Assembly: GCA_014379395.1 (NCBI GenBank)
Contig: JACMLV010000161.1
Span: 1 to 7,111, forward strand
Direction of reading: 5' to 3'
Origin: Burkholderiaceae bacterium
Lineage (GTDB): Bacteria; Pseudomonadota; Gammaproteobacteria; Burkholderiales; Burkholderiaceae_D
Length of the DNA: 7,111 bases
A program made the position numbers and the translations under genes. The notes below the pieces were generated by a model. The model was not told the origin of the DNA, made no database searches, and saw nothing but the letters and a program-made list of their open reading frames with translations. Positions 1 through 6,629 of this stretch are shown one piece after another; position 1 is the first letter of the stretch, and each line of letters starts with the position of its first letter.

Positions 1-112
1 GACTTATAAAAATAGCGGATTTTTCGCCGAGACAAGGAAAAAACCGCAGCAATACCGAGGTATTGCGAGGATTTTTGACGCAGTATCGGCGGAAAAGACG
101 CATTTTTATGTC
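1..112. repeat. Imperfect ~110-bp palindromic element
   Basis: The segment is roughly symmetrical about position 57.5. Three blocks pair exactly across the centre: 6-13 with 102-109 (ATAAAAAT/ATTTTTAT), 25-30 with 86-91 (CGCCGA/TCGGCG) and 49-56 with 59-66 (GCAATACC/GGTATTGC). Mispaired stretches lie between them. It is AT-rich compared with the hox genes and contains no convincing gene. Its size and symmetry suggest a dispersed intergenic repeat (REP- or MITE-like), but only one copy is visible here, so repetition is inferred. It begins at the window edge and may extend left. It sits where the 3' end of the adjacent minus-strand toxin gene would be. Confidence 0.6.
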
Positions 113-136
113 GCAAGAAGAGCGCAACACTACACT

Positions 137-403
137 AGCGCGCTTGATGTCGGATTTTTGCGTGCGCTTTGAACCGCCGGCCAACAACACGATCAACTGC
201 GTGCCGCGTTGTGTGAAATATATTCGCCAGCCGGCCCCCATGTGGATGCGTAATTCCGAAACGCCATCTCCCACAGTGCTCACGTCTCCCATCAGGCCAA
301 GCTCCAATCGCTTGATCCGCGCCACCACCACGGCTCGTAGTGTCACATCCGCCAGTCCATCGAGCCAGGCAGTGAATGCAGGGTACACAAAGAGACGGCG
401 AAT
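137..403 (-). pseudogene. Decayed RelE/ParE-family (HigB-like) toxin remnant
   Basis: On the minus strand, codons running down to 137 read like the core of a small RelE-type addiction-module toxin: FTAWLDGLAD, then ARIKRLELG, GDV, VGDGVSELRIH, WRIYFTQRG, LIVLLAGG and TQKSDIKRA, all in family order. Toxins of this family cleave mRNA and are normally co-transcribed with a downstream HTH antitoxin. The frame is open from a TAG at 452-454 to the window edge, but no ATG precedes the homologous region. The only near starts are GTG at 388 and ATT at 403, with no clear ribosome site. Past DIKRA (137) the usual C-terminal tail is lost and the frame enters the palindrome at 1-112, where the antitoxin would be expected. 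I read it as a truncated, probably inactive relic. A live gene with an unusual start is less likely. Family assignment is from remembered motif patterns. Confidence 0.65.
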
Positions 404-506
404 GTGGACGCAAGCAGTTTCACCGCAAGAATTACTGTAAACTTCTTCCAGCTAAGTGTGGAACTTTGATCGATCATCAAGTCGGGTGATCGTTGGTCAT
501 GACTTC

Positions 507-512
507 AAGGAG
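507..512 (+). promoter_or_regulatory. Ribosome binding site fixing the start of the secreted protein gene
   Basis: AAGGAG lies 7 nt before the ATG at 520. This favours 520 over the upstream in-frame TTG (493) and ATG (499), neither of which has a comparable site. The 520 start also puts the basic n-region directly at the N terminus. Confidence 0.75.
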
Positions 513-519
513 AAATAAC

Positions 520-963
520 ATGGAGATGAAATTCACCGGCAAGCGCCTGCTGTGCGGCCTCGGCCTGCTTGCCTGCGGCGCGCTGTCCGCCTCCGCCTTT
601 GCGCAGAGTAACGAATACCGCCGTGGCTACGATCAGGGCTATCGCGATGGTATCGAGGCGCAGAGTCGCCAGGGTCCGCAACACGAACGTCAGCAACACG
701 AGCGTCAGGGCGAGCGCGGCGAGCGCATCCGCATCGAGGAGGCGCGCTACGGCACCCGCGACAATTTCTGCGACGCCACCGAGACGGTGCAACGCGCGGT
801 CGGCTGGCGCCGCCATGCGACGATCGTGGCGACCAACGAGCTGTGCGGCGACCCGGTGGTCGGCCGTTCGAAGCAGTTGCGGGTCGTGTACCGCTGCGGC
901 GACGATCCGGTCTCGCGCGTCCAAGCCGGCGAGGGCGCCGCCGTCACGATAAGCTGCCGCTGA
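520..963 (+). CDS. Exported SUEL-type lectin-like domain protein
   Basis: A 147-aa protein of unknown role, predicted to be secreted or periplasmic. Residues 1-28 form a signal peptide: basic start with KR at 8-9, hydrophobic stretch, and likely cleavage after AFA (28). An LLAC at 16-19 inside the hydrophobic stretch is a poorer lipobox alternative. Residues ~32-45 carry Tyr/Gly repeats (YRRGYDQGYRDG). Residues ~48-67 are a charged Gln/Glu/Arg linker. From about 69 the sequence follows the rhythm of the SUEL (rhamnose/galactose-binding) lectin domain: an I-x-I-x-x-A-x-YG start, CDAT at 84, a CGDP motif at 109-112, then G-x-x-K-x-L-x-V-x-Y-x-C ending at 126. Four mature cysteines (84, 109, 126, 146) could form two disulfides, fewer than in animal SUEL domains. 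Sugar binding is not shown. The gene stands alone, with 199 bp separating it from hoxF, and has no evident link to hydrogen metabolism. The coding call is strong; the fold call is moderate. Confidence 0.8.
   Translation: MEMKFTGKRLLCGLGLLACGALSASAFAQSNEYRRGYDQGYRDGIEAQSRQGPQHERQQHERQGERGERIRIEEARYGTRDNFCDATETVQRAVGWRRHATIVATNELCGDPVVGRSKQLRVVYRCGDDPVSRVQAGEGAAVTISCR
679..726 (+). repeat. Short tandem repeats encoding the charged linker
   Basis: Two 15-bp units (679-693 and 694-708, differing at one base) encode QHERQ twice. Two identical 9-bp units (709-717 and 718-726) follow and encode GER twice. All stay in frame, so length changes by slippage would alter only the linker between the signal peptide region and the lectin-like domain. 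Confidence 0.8.
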
Positions 964-1098
964 TTTTTTTGGCGTCGACGCGGCGCCCGACCCGGCGTCG
1001 CGCCGTCTTCGCGGCCTGTTTGGAAAGCCCGAATTTTTCCGCGCCGCAGCATAAAATTTACGGCCGAAAAGCCCGCGCACCGTTTCCCTTGTAATTCC

Positions 1099-1127
1099 TT
1101 GACTTATCTCCAATAAACGACGATTCT
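1099..1127 (+). promoter_or_regulatory. Weak sigma70-like promoter candidate for the hox operon
   Basis: TTGACT (1099-1104, five of six consensus bases) is followed after 17 nt by GATTCT (1122-1127, about three of six). It lies in the AT-richer stretch just upstream of hoxF, which is where a promoter is expected. I found no convincing sigma54 -24/-12 pair (GG-N10-GC) in 964-1162, although the R. eutropha hox genes are sigma54-dependent. The gap shows no clear terminator for the upstream gene either: a T run at 964-970 follows the stop without a preceding hairpin. Confidence 0.25.
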
Positions 1128-1162
1128 TTTGCCCACGTCGTTTTTCCGAGGAGCGGGATTGC

Positions 1163-2959
1163 ATGACCAAGCAGCGCACTGAAGTCGGACCACGAGTCCG
1201 CGCCATCATCGACCGTTACCGCGCCGATCCCACCTACATGCTGCAAATCCTGCGCGAGGTGCAGGAAGGCGAGGGCTGGATTTCGCCCGCCATCGTCGAC
1301 CAACTGGAAACGGCGCTGAACACGCCGCGCACCAAGATCGAGGCCGTCGCCGGCTTCTATTCCTTCCTGTACACGCAGCCGGTCGGCCAGTACCGCGTGC
1401 TCTTTTCCGACAACATCACCGACCGCATGCTCGGCAACGTCGATCTGCTCGAGCGCATGGCGCGCAATCTTGGCGTCGAGCGCGGCCAGACCTCGGCCGA
1501 CGGCCTGGTCAGCATCGATTTCACGTCCTGCACCGGCATGTGCGACCAAGGGCCTGCGCTCTTGGTCAACAACCGCGCCGTGACCCGCCTGACCGGCGCG
1601 CGCATCGACCAGATCTGCGAGCTGATCCAAAAGCGGACGCCGCTGTCGGCGTGGCCGGCGGTGTTCTTCCAGGTCGACGACCAGATCCGCCGCTCCGATA
1701 TCTTGCTCAACGACGTCTTCGCGCCGGGCGAGTCGATCGCCGCCGCGCTCGCGCGCGGCCCCGACGCGCTGCTCGAAGAGATCAAGCTGTCGAACCTGCG
1801 CGGCCGCGGCGGCGCCGGCTTCCAGACCGGCTTGAAGTGGGAGCTGTGCCGCAACGCGCCGGGCACCGACCATTACGTGGTCTGCAACGCCGACGAGGGC
1901 GAACCGGGCACCTTCAAGGACCGCGTACTGCTCACCTCCTACGCCGACCAGGTGTTCGAGGGCATGACCTTGTGCGCCTATGTGATCGGCGCCAAGCGCG
2001 GCTTGCTCTATCTGCGCGGCGAGTACCGCTATCTGCTCGAACCGCTCAACGCGGTGCTGGCGCATCGCCGCAAGATCGGCCTGCTCGGCACGGCGATCCA
2101 CGGCCAGCCCGGCTTCGACTTCGACATCGAAATCCACCTCGGCGCCGGCGCCTACATCTGCGGCGAGGAATCGGCGCTGATCGAGTCGCTCGAAGGCAAG
2201 CGCGGCACGCCGCGCAACCGGCCGCCGTTCCCGGTCACGAGCGGCTACCTGAACCAGCCGACGGTGGTCAACAACGTCGAAACGCTGATGAAGAGCTGCA
2301 TGATCGCCAGGAAGGGCGGCGCCTGGTACGCCACCGTCGGCACCAAGGAGTCGACCGGCACCAAGTTGATCAGCATCGCCGGCGACTGCGCCCGGCCCGG
2401 CATCTACGAGTATCCGTTCGGCGTCACCGTGGCCGAGATCCTGGCCGACTGCGGCGCCGTCAACCCGCAGGCGGTGCAGATCAGCGGCGCGGCCGGCGTG
2501 TGCATCGCGCCCGAGGAGTTCGGTCGCAAGATCGCCTTCGAGGACATTCCGACCGCCGGCTCCTTCATGGTCTTCGACCAGAGCCGCGACATGTTCGAGG
2601 TGGCGCGCAACTTCACCCATTTCTTCGCCCACGAGAGCTGCGGCTTTTGCACCCCGTGCCGGGTCGGCACCTCGCTGTTGGTGAAGATGATGGACAAGCT
2701 GGCCGACGGCAAGGGCTCGCCCTACGACTTCAAGGAAATCGAAAAGCTGAACGAGCACATGTTCAAGCTCAGCCACTGCGGCCTCGGCTATTCCGCCTGC
2801 AACCCGGTGCTGCAAACGATTGTCAAATTCCGTCCGGCCTACGAGCGCCGGCTGGTGCACAAGGAGTTCGTGCCGGCCTTCGACCTGGACGGCTCGCTGG
2901 CGATCGCCCGCGGCCTGACCCAGCGCGACGACGCCGACGCCCACTTCGGCAAAGACTAA
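1163..2959 (+). CDS. hoxF: NAD-reducing hydrogenase diaphorase subunit HoxF (NuoE-NuoF-type fusion)
   Basis: This 598-aa subunit binds FMN and NAD(H) and passes electrons between NAD(+)/NADH and the Fe-S chain of HoxU in the cytoplasmic HoxFUYH complex. Residues ~1-165 are a NuoE/HoxE-like thioredoxin-fold domain. Its C-terminal pair C123-x3-C127 (SCTGMC) is present, but the usual first Cys pair is replaced around SDNITDRMLG, so a normal [2Fe-2S] ligand set is not visible. Residues ~180-598 are NuoF-like: RGRGGAGF at 213-220 (FMN/NAD site), NADEGEPGTFKDR after it, glycine-rich GAGAYICGEESAL at 327-339, and [4Fe-4S] ligands C493, C496, C499 and C539. Length matches R. eutropha HoxF (about 600). 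GAGGAG at 1148-1153, 9 nt before the ATG, supports the start. It is the first gene of the operon, 13 nt ahead of hoxU. Assignment is very secure. Confidence 0.97.
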   Translation: MTKQRTEVGPRVRAIIDRYRADPTYMLQILREVQEGEGWISPAIVDQLETALNTPRTKIEAVAGFYSFLYTQPVGQYRVLFSDNITDRMLGNVDLLERMARNLGVERGQTSADGLVSIDFTSCTGMCDQGPALLVNNRAVTRLTGARIDQICELIQKRTPLSAWPAVFFQVDDQIRRSDILLNDVFAPGESIAAALARGPDALLEEIKLSNLRGRGGAGFQTGLKWELCRNAPGTDHYVVCNADEGEPGTFKDRVLLTSYADQVFEGMTLCAYVIGAKRGLLYLRGEYRYLLEPLNAVLAHRRKIGLLGTAIHGQPGFDFDIEIHLGAGAYICGEESALIESLEGKRGTPRNRPPFPVTSGYLNQPTVVNNVETLMKSCMIARKGGAWYATVGTKESTGTKLISIAGDCARPGIYEYPFGVTVAEILADCGAVNPQAVQISGAAGVCIAPEEFGRKIAFEDIPTAGSFMVFDQSRDMFEVARNFTHFFAHESCGFCTPCRVGTSLLVKMMDKLADGKGSPYDFKEIEKLNEHMFKLSHCGLGYSACNPVLQTIVKFRPAYERRLVHKEFVPAFDLDGSLAIARGLTQRDDADAHFGKD

Positions 2960-2972
2960 AGAGAGCGAACCC

Positions 2973-3713
2973 ATGAGTGAAGCAACCTTTACCCTCGACG
3001 GCAAGACCATTCCGTTCAAGCCGGGCCAGACCATCATCCAGGCGGCCAACGACGCCGGCCACTATCTGCCTTACCTGTGCTACCACCCGGACCTGAAGCC
3101 GCACGGCTCCTGCAAGGTGTGCTCGGTCAAGCTGAACGGGCGCACCATCGCCTCCTGCACCACCGCCGCGCAAGCCGGCATGGAGGTCGTCAGCGACACC
3201 GAGCAATTGAAGGAGGAGCGCCTGGCGCTGGTGCAGATGCTGTTCGTCGAGGGCAACCATTTCTGCCCGTCCTGCGAAAAGAGCGGCGACTGCCGCCTGC
3301 AGGCGACCGCCTACGACATGGGCATGATGGGGCCGCACTATCCGCAGTTCTTTCCGAACCGGCCGGTGGACGCCTCGCATCCCGAGTTCCTGCTCGACAC
3401 CAACCGCTGCATCCTGTGTTCGCTGTGCGTGCGCGCCAGCCGCGACGTCGACGGCAAGAACGTGTTCGCCCTGTCCGGGCGCGGCATCAACACGCAACTG
3501 ATCGTCAACGCCGCCTCCGGCAAGCTGGGCGACACCGACTTCGCCGCCACCGACAAGGCCGCGCAGGTGTGCCCGGTGGGCGCCATCATCCGCAAGGGCA
3601 AGGGCTTCGCCGTGCCGATCGGCGCGCGCACCTACGACGCCAAGCCGATCAGTCAACAGATCAGCCAGCAGGTCAGCCAATTCACCGCCATCGAACGAAA
3701 GGAAACGACGTGA
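2973..3713 (+). CDS. hoxU: NAD-reducing hydrogenase diaphorase subunit HoxU
   Basis: A 246-aa Fe-S protein, equivalent to the N-terminal part of NuoG, that wires HoxF to HoxY. Three cluster sites can be read in order. A plant-type [2Fe-2S] site uses C36, C47, C50 and C62. A His-Cys3 [4Fe-4S] site uses H96, C98, C101 and C107 (NHFCPSCEKSGDC). A second [4Fe-4S] site uses C146, C149, C152 and C200 (RCILCSLC and VCPVGA). The protein ends soon after the last site, as HoxU proteins do, but carries a Gln/Ser repeat tail that makes it slightly longer than the ~234 residues I recall for R. eutropha. A GAGAG stretch at 2961-2965 precedes the ATG. Its stop TGA overlaps the GTG start of hoxY, suggesting translational coupling. 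Confidence 0.96.
   Translation: MSEATFTLDGKTIPFKPGQTIIQAANDAGHYLPYLCYHPDLKPHGSCKVCSVKLNGRTIASCTTAAQAGMEVVSDTEQLKEERLALVQMLFVEGNHFCPSCEKSGDCRLQATAYDMGMMGPHYPQFFPNRPVDASHPEFLLDTNRCILCSLCVRASRDVDGKNVFALSGRGINTQLIVNAASGKLGDTDFAATDKAAQVCPVGAIIRKGKGFAVPIGARTYDAKPISQQISQQVSQFTAIERKETT
3648..3680 (+). repeat. 12-bp tandem repeat in the hoxU 3' end
   Basis: Two 12-bp units (3648-3659 and 3660-3671, two differences) plus a 9-bp partial unit (3672-3680) encode the in-frame ISQQ-ISQQ-VSQ tail of HoxU. The tail lies beyond all cluster ligands, so unit number should be tolerated. Confidence 0.75.
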
Positions 3714-4258
3714 GCGCAATTAAACCGAAGGTCCGCGTCGCCACCACCTCGCTGGCCGGCTGCTTCGGCTGCCACATGTCCTTCCTCGACATCGACGAGC
3801 GCCTGTTGCAGCTGATCGAGCTGATCGAGTTCGACCGCTCGCCGCTGACCGACATCAAGCACTGCGGTCCGTGCGACGTCGGCCTGATCGAGGGCGGCCT
3901 GTGCAACGCCGAGAACGTCCACGTGGCGCGCGAATTCCGCGCCAACTGCAAGATCGTCATCGCGCTGGGCGCCTGCGCCATCAACGGCGGCCTGCCGGCG
4001 CAGCGCAACAGCTTCCCGCTGCAAGACGTCTTGAACGAGGTATACGTCAACCGCCGCGAGCTGGTCAACGGCGCCGTGCCGAACGACCCGGAGCTGCCGC
4101 TCCTGCTCGACAAGGTCTATCCGCTGCACGAGGTGATCCACGTCGACTACTCGATCCCCGGCTGCCCGCCGTCGGCCGACACCATCTGGCGCGTGCTGAC
4201 CGAGCTCCTGGCCGGGCGCGAGCCGACGCTCGACTACCCGCTGATCCATTTCGATTGA
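3710..4258 (+). CDS. hoxY: NAD-reducing hydrogenase small subunit HoxY
   Basis: The 182-aa small subunit of the hydrogenase module. It carries the single proximal [4Fe-4S] cluster that takes electrons from the NiFe site in HoxH and passes them to HoxU. The four expected ligands are visible: C18 and C21 (AGCFGCHMS), C89 (GACAINGG) and C152 (PGCPP). The DIKHCGPCDVGLIEGG stretch at 48-63 is typical of group 3d small subunits. There is no twin-arginine signal and no second or third cluster domain, as expected for a cytoplasmic enzyme. The GTG start overlaps the hoxU stop by 4 nt (GTGA) and has AAAGGA at 3698-3703, 6 nt upstream. It is somewhat shorter at the N terminus than R. eutropha HoxY (about 209 residues, from memory). 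hoxH follows after 10 nt. Confidence 0.96.
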   Translation: MSAIKPKVRVATTSLAGCFGCHMSFLDIDERLLQLIELIEFDRSPLTDIKHCGPCDVGLIEGGLCNAENVHVAREFRANCKIVIALGACAINGGLPAQRNSFPLQDVLNEVYVNRRELVNGAVPNDPELPLLLDKVYPLHEVIHVDYSIPGCPPSADTIWRVLTELLAGREPTLDYPLIHFD

Positions 4259-4268
4259 GAACACCCCT

Positions 4269-5729
4269 ATGACTTCCAGCCTCGAAACAGCGCAGCATCC
4301 CGAAAACCTGCGCCGCGTCGCCATCGAACCGGTCTCGCGCGTGGAAGGCCACGGCAAGGTCACCATCCTGCTCGACGAGAACAACCAGGTCGAGCAGGTG
4401 CGCCTGCACATCGTCGAATTCCGCGGCTTTGAAAAATTCATCGAAGGGCGCCCGTACTGGGAAGTGCCGGTCATGGTGCAGCGCCTGTGCGGCATCTGCC
4501 CGGTCAGCCACAACCTGGCCGCCGCCAAGGCGCTCGACCTGATCGCCGGCGCCAAGCAAATCACGCCGACGGCCGAGAAGATCCGCCGCCTGATGCACTA
4601 CGGCCAGATGCTGCAATCGCACGCGCTGCACATGTACCACCTGTGCTCGCCGGACCTGCTGTTCGGCTTCGACAGCGAAGTCGGCATGCGCAACATCGTC
4701 GGTGTGGCGCAGAAATATCCGGACGCGGCCAAGCGCGGCATCCTGCTGCGCAAGTTCGGCCAGGAAGTCATCCGCATCACGTCGGGCAAGCGGGTGCACG
4801 GCACCGGCGCCATCCCCGGCGGCGTCAACAAATCGGTCACGCCGGAGGAGCGCGCCTTCCTCAAGAAGGACATCGACGACATCATCGCCTGGAGCGTCGA
4901 GTCGGTGCGCATGGTCAAGGACCTGCACCGCGCCAATCCGGCCCTGTACGACGTGTTCGGCCGCTTCCGCTCGGGCATGATGTCGCTGACCGCGCCGGAC
5001 GGCGGACTCGACTTCTACGACGGCTCGCTGCGCGTGCGCGACGCCGACGGCAAGATGCTGTTCGACGGCTACGACGTGCAGCAGTACGAGTCCCTGATCC
5101 AGGAAGAGGTCAAACCGTGGAGCTACATGAAGTTCCCGTACCTGAAATCGATCGGCGCGCAGGACGGCTGGTATCGCGTCGGCCCGCTGTCGCGGATTCA
5201 AAACTGCGACTTCATCGGCACCCCGCTGGCCGAGCTGGAACGCCAGGAGTTCATCGCCTACACCGAGGGACCGATGCACGCGCCGCTGGGCTACCACTGG
5301 ACCCGCATGATCGAAGTGCTGCACGCGGCCGAAACCATCCGCGACCTGCTCGACGATCCGGACATCCTCGGCCACGATCTGGTGGTCAAGGGCCCGCGCG
5401 GCTACGAGGGCGTGGGCATGATCGAGGCGCCGCGCGGCACCCTGATCCATCATTACGAGGTCGACGACAACGACCTGGTCACGATGTGCAACCTGATCGT
5501 CTCGACCACCCACAACAACCAGGCCATGAACGAGGCGATTCGCACCGTCGCGCGCCAATACCTGAGCGGCAACGAGATCACCGAGGGCTTGCTGAACCAC
5601 GTCGAAGTGGCGATCCGCGCCTTCGACCCGTGCCTGTCCTGCGCCACCCACGCGCTGGGCAAAATGCCGCTGACGGCCGAACTGGTCGACGTGCAGGGCA
5701 AGGTCGTGCATAGCCTGTCGCGCGATTGA
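4269..5729 (+). CDS. hoxH: NAD-reducing hydrogenase large subunit HoxH ([NiFe] active site)
   Basis: The 486-aa catalytic subunit that splits or forms H2 at a Ni-Fe(CN)2(CO) site. N-terminal signatures are SRVEGHGKVTI (E26 conserved) and RLCGICPVSH with nickel ligands C74 and C77. C-terminal DPCLSCATH supplies C455 and C458. By family precedent the protein is made as a precursor and cut after H461, removing 25 residues starting ALGKMP. The immediately downstream hoxW fits as its protease. Length agrees with R. eutropha HoxH (about 488). The ATG start has only a modest purine-rich GAGAA (4257-4261) upstream, and translational coupling to hoxY 10 nt away is plausible. No key residue is missing. 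Confidence 0.97.
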   Translation: MTSSLETAQHPENLRRVAIEPVSRVEGHGKVTILLDENNQVEQVRLHIVEFRGFEKFIEGRPYWEVPVMVQRLCGICPVSHNLAAAKALDLIAGAKQITPTAEKIRRLMHYGQMLQSHALHMYHLCSPDLLFGFDSEVGMRNIVGVAQKYPDAAKRGILLRKFGQEVIRITSGKRVHGTGAIPGGVNKSVTPEERAFLKKDIDDIIAWSVESVRMVKDLHRANPALYDVFGRFRSGMMSLTAPDGGLDFYDGSLRVRDADGKMLFDGYDVQQYESLIQEEVKPWSYMKFPYLKSIGAQDGWYRVGPLSRIQNCDFIGTPLAELERQEFIAYTEGPMHAPLGYHWTRMIEVLHAAETIRDLLDDPDILGHDLVVKGPRGYEGVGMIEAPRGTLIHHYEVDDNDLVTMCNLIVSTTHNNQAMNEAIRTVARQYLSGNEITEGLLNHVEVAIRAFDPCLSCATHALGKMPLTAELVDVQGKVVHSLSRD

Positions 5730-5731
5730 GC

Positions 5732-5735
5732 GGAG
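5732..5735 (+). promoter_or_regulatory. Ribosome binding site supporting the TTG start of hoxW
   Basis: GGAG lies 7 nt before TTG 5743, just after the hoxH stop. No in-frame ATG or GTG exists between the hoxH stop and the essential GYGNPSRGDD motif, so TTG is the best start. Confidence 0.6.
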
Positions 5736-5742
5736 CGCGGGT

Positions 5743-6243
5743 TTGAGTTTCGCTGAAACCGCGCGCGCGCCGACGCTGATCATCGGCTACGGCAACCCCA
5801 GTCGCGGCGACGACGCGCTGGGGCCTGCCGCCATCGACGCCATCGAAGCGCTGATCGCCGCGCATCCCGAGTGGGGCGCGGTCGATGTCGTCACCGACTT
5901 CCAGTTGCAGATCGAGTTCGTCACCGACCTGGAGGGGCGCGAGCGCGTCGTCATCATCGACGCCGCCGCCAGCGGCGCCGAGCCGTTCGCCTTCGGCCCG
6001 CTGGTCGCCAAGGAGGACGCCTCGATTTCCTCGCACGCCCTGTCGCCGGCCAGCCTGCTGACGGTGTACCGCAGCTTCCATGGCGAAGACGCGCCGCCGT
6101 GTTTTCTGCTGGCGATCATGGGCTACGACTTCGACCTCGGCGTGCCGTTGTCGGAACGCGCCACGCACAACCTGGGCGCCGCGCTCGCCATGCTGGAACG
6201 CTGGCTGGGCGAGCAGTGCGCGCGCGCACCGCTGCCGGCTTGA
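5743..6243 (+). CDS. hoxW: HoxH-specific hydrogenase maturation protease
   Basis: A 166-aa endopeptidase of the HybD/HycI (M52) family, expected to remove the C-terminal peptide of HoxH once nickel is in place. The N-terminal signature GYGNPSRGDDALG (15-27) is clear. By comparison with HybD (Glu16, Asp62, His93), the likely nickel-sensing residues are D24, D73 (in VVIIDAAASG) and H98 (in ISSHALSP). The TTG start is supported by GGAG at 5732-5735. It lies 13 nt after hoxH and 10 nt before hypA, the order seen in R. eutropha apart from the missing hoxI. Gene name follows from position next to hoxH; family membership is secure. Confidence 0.93.
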   Translation: MSFAETARAPTLIIGYGNPSRGDDALGPAAIDAIEALIAAHPEWGAVDVVTDFQLQIEFVTDLEGRERVVIIDAAASGAEPFAFGPLVAKEDASISSHALSPASLLTVYRSFHGEDAPPCFLLAIMGYDFDLGVPLSERATHNLGAALAMLERWLGEQCARAPLPA

Positions 6244-6253
6244 CATCGCGAAG

Positions 6254-6595
6254 ATGCACGAGTTATCGCTCGCCGAGAGCGTCATCCGCATCATCGAACA
6301 CGCCGCGCTGACGCAGCAGTTCTCCAGCGTGCGCACGATCTGGCTGGAAGTTGGTAGCCTGGCCGGCGTCGAGCCGGAGGCGCTGCAATTTTGCTTCGGC
6401 GCCGCCGCGCGCGACACGGTGGCGCAGGATGCGCGGCTGGAGATCATCGAGGTGCCGGGGACTGGGACCTGCGCCGATTGCGGCAGCGTCCATCCGGTCC
6501 GCAGCCTGCTCGACGCCTGTCCGGCCTGCGGCGCCTACGCGGTGCAGGTCAGCGGCGGCAACGGCATGCGGGTGCGGGAACTCGACGTGGTTTGA
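6254..6595 (+). CDS. hypA: Hydrogenase nickel incorporation protein HypA
   Basis: A 113-aa metallochaperone that, with the GTPase HypB, delivers nickel to the hydrogenase large subunit. The N-terminal MHE motif supplies the nickel-binding His2. Zinc ligands are C73-x2-C76 and C89-x2-C92. Length is standard for the family. The ribosome site is weak (GAAG just before the ATG), so coupling to hoxW 10 nt upstream is likely. No hypB follows directly; the next coding sequence is hypF, beyond a palindromic element. Confidence 0.96.
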   Translation: MHELSLAESVIRIIEHAALTQQFSSVRTIWLEVGSLAGVEPEALQFCFGAAARDTVAQDARLEIIEVPGTGTCADCGSVHPVRSLLDACPACGAYAVQVSGGNGMRVRELDVV

Positions 6596-6629
6596 GATGG
6601 ATGGCCGCACGCTATCGCGGCGTTCTATC

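Noticed and set aside
63..440. Plus-strand open frame of 125 codons at the left end
   Set aside because: It overlaps the palindrome and the antisense toxin remnant, has no ribosome site or recognisable motif, and the minus-strand toxin reading explains the region better.
466..480. TTGAT-N5-ATCAA inverted repeat upstream of the secreted protein gene
   Set aside because: It is only 5 bp per arm and not tied to a credible promoter, so chance occurrence is likely.
972..1000. GC-rich inverted repeats after the lectin-like gene (GCGTCGACGC at 972-981; CGACGC 976-981 with GCGTCG 995-1000)
   Set aside because: Considered as a terminator, but no T tract follows. The T run at 964-970 lies before it, so it does not fit an intrinsic terminator on either strand.
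1058..3049. Long minus-strand open frame antisense to hoxF
   Set aside because: It lies opposite a securely identified gene in GC-rich DNA, where antisense frames stay open by codon bias. Its translation is an Ala/Val/Gly/Arg-rich string with no family motif.
3862..3907. Extra cysteines in HoxY (C52, C55, C65) as a possible additional cluster
   Set aside because: The same CGPC-DVGLIEGG-type stretch is, as I recall, ordinary in group 3d small subunits, and the four proximal-cluster ligands are accounted for elsewhere.
4065..5783. Long minus-strand open frame antisense to hoxH
   Set aside because: Same reason: a codon-bias shadow of hoxH, with low-complexity composition and no recognisable domain.
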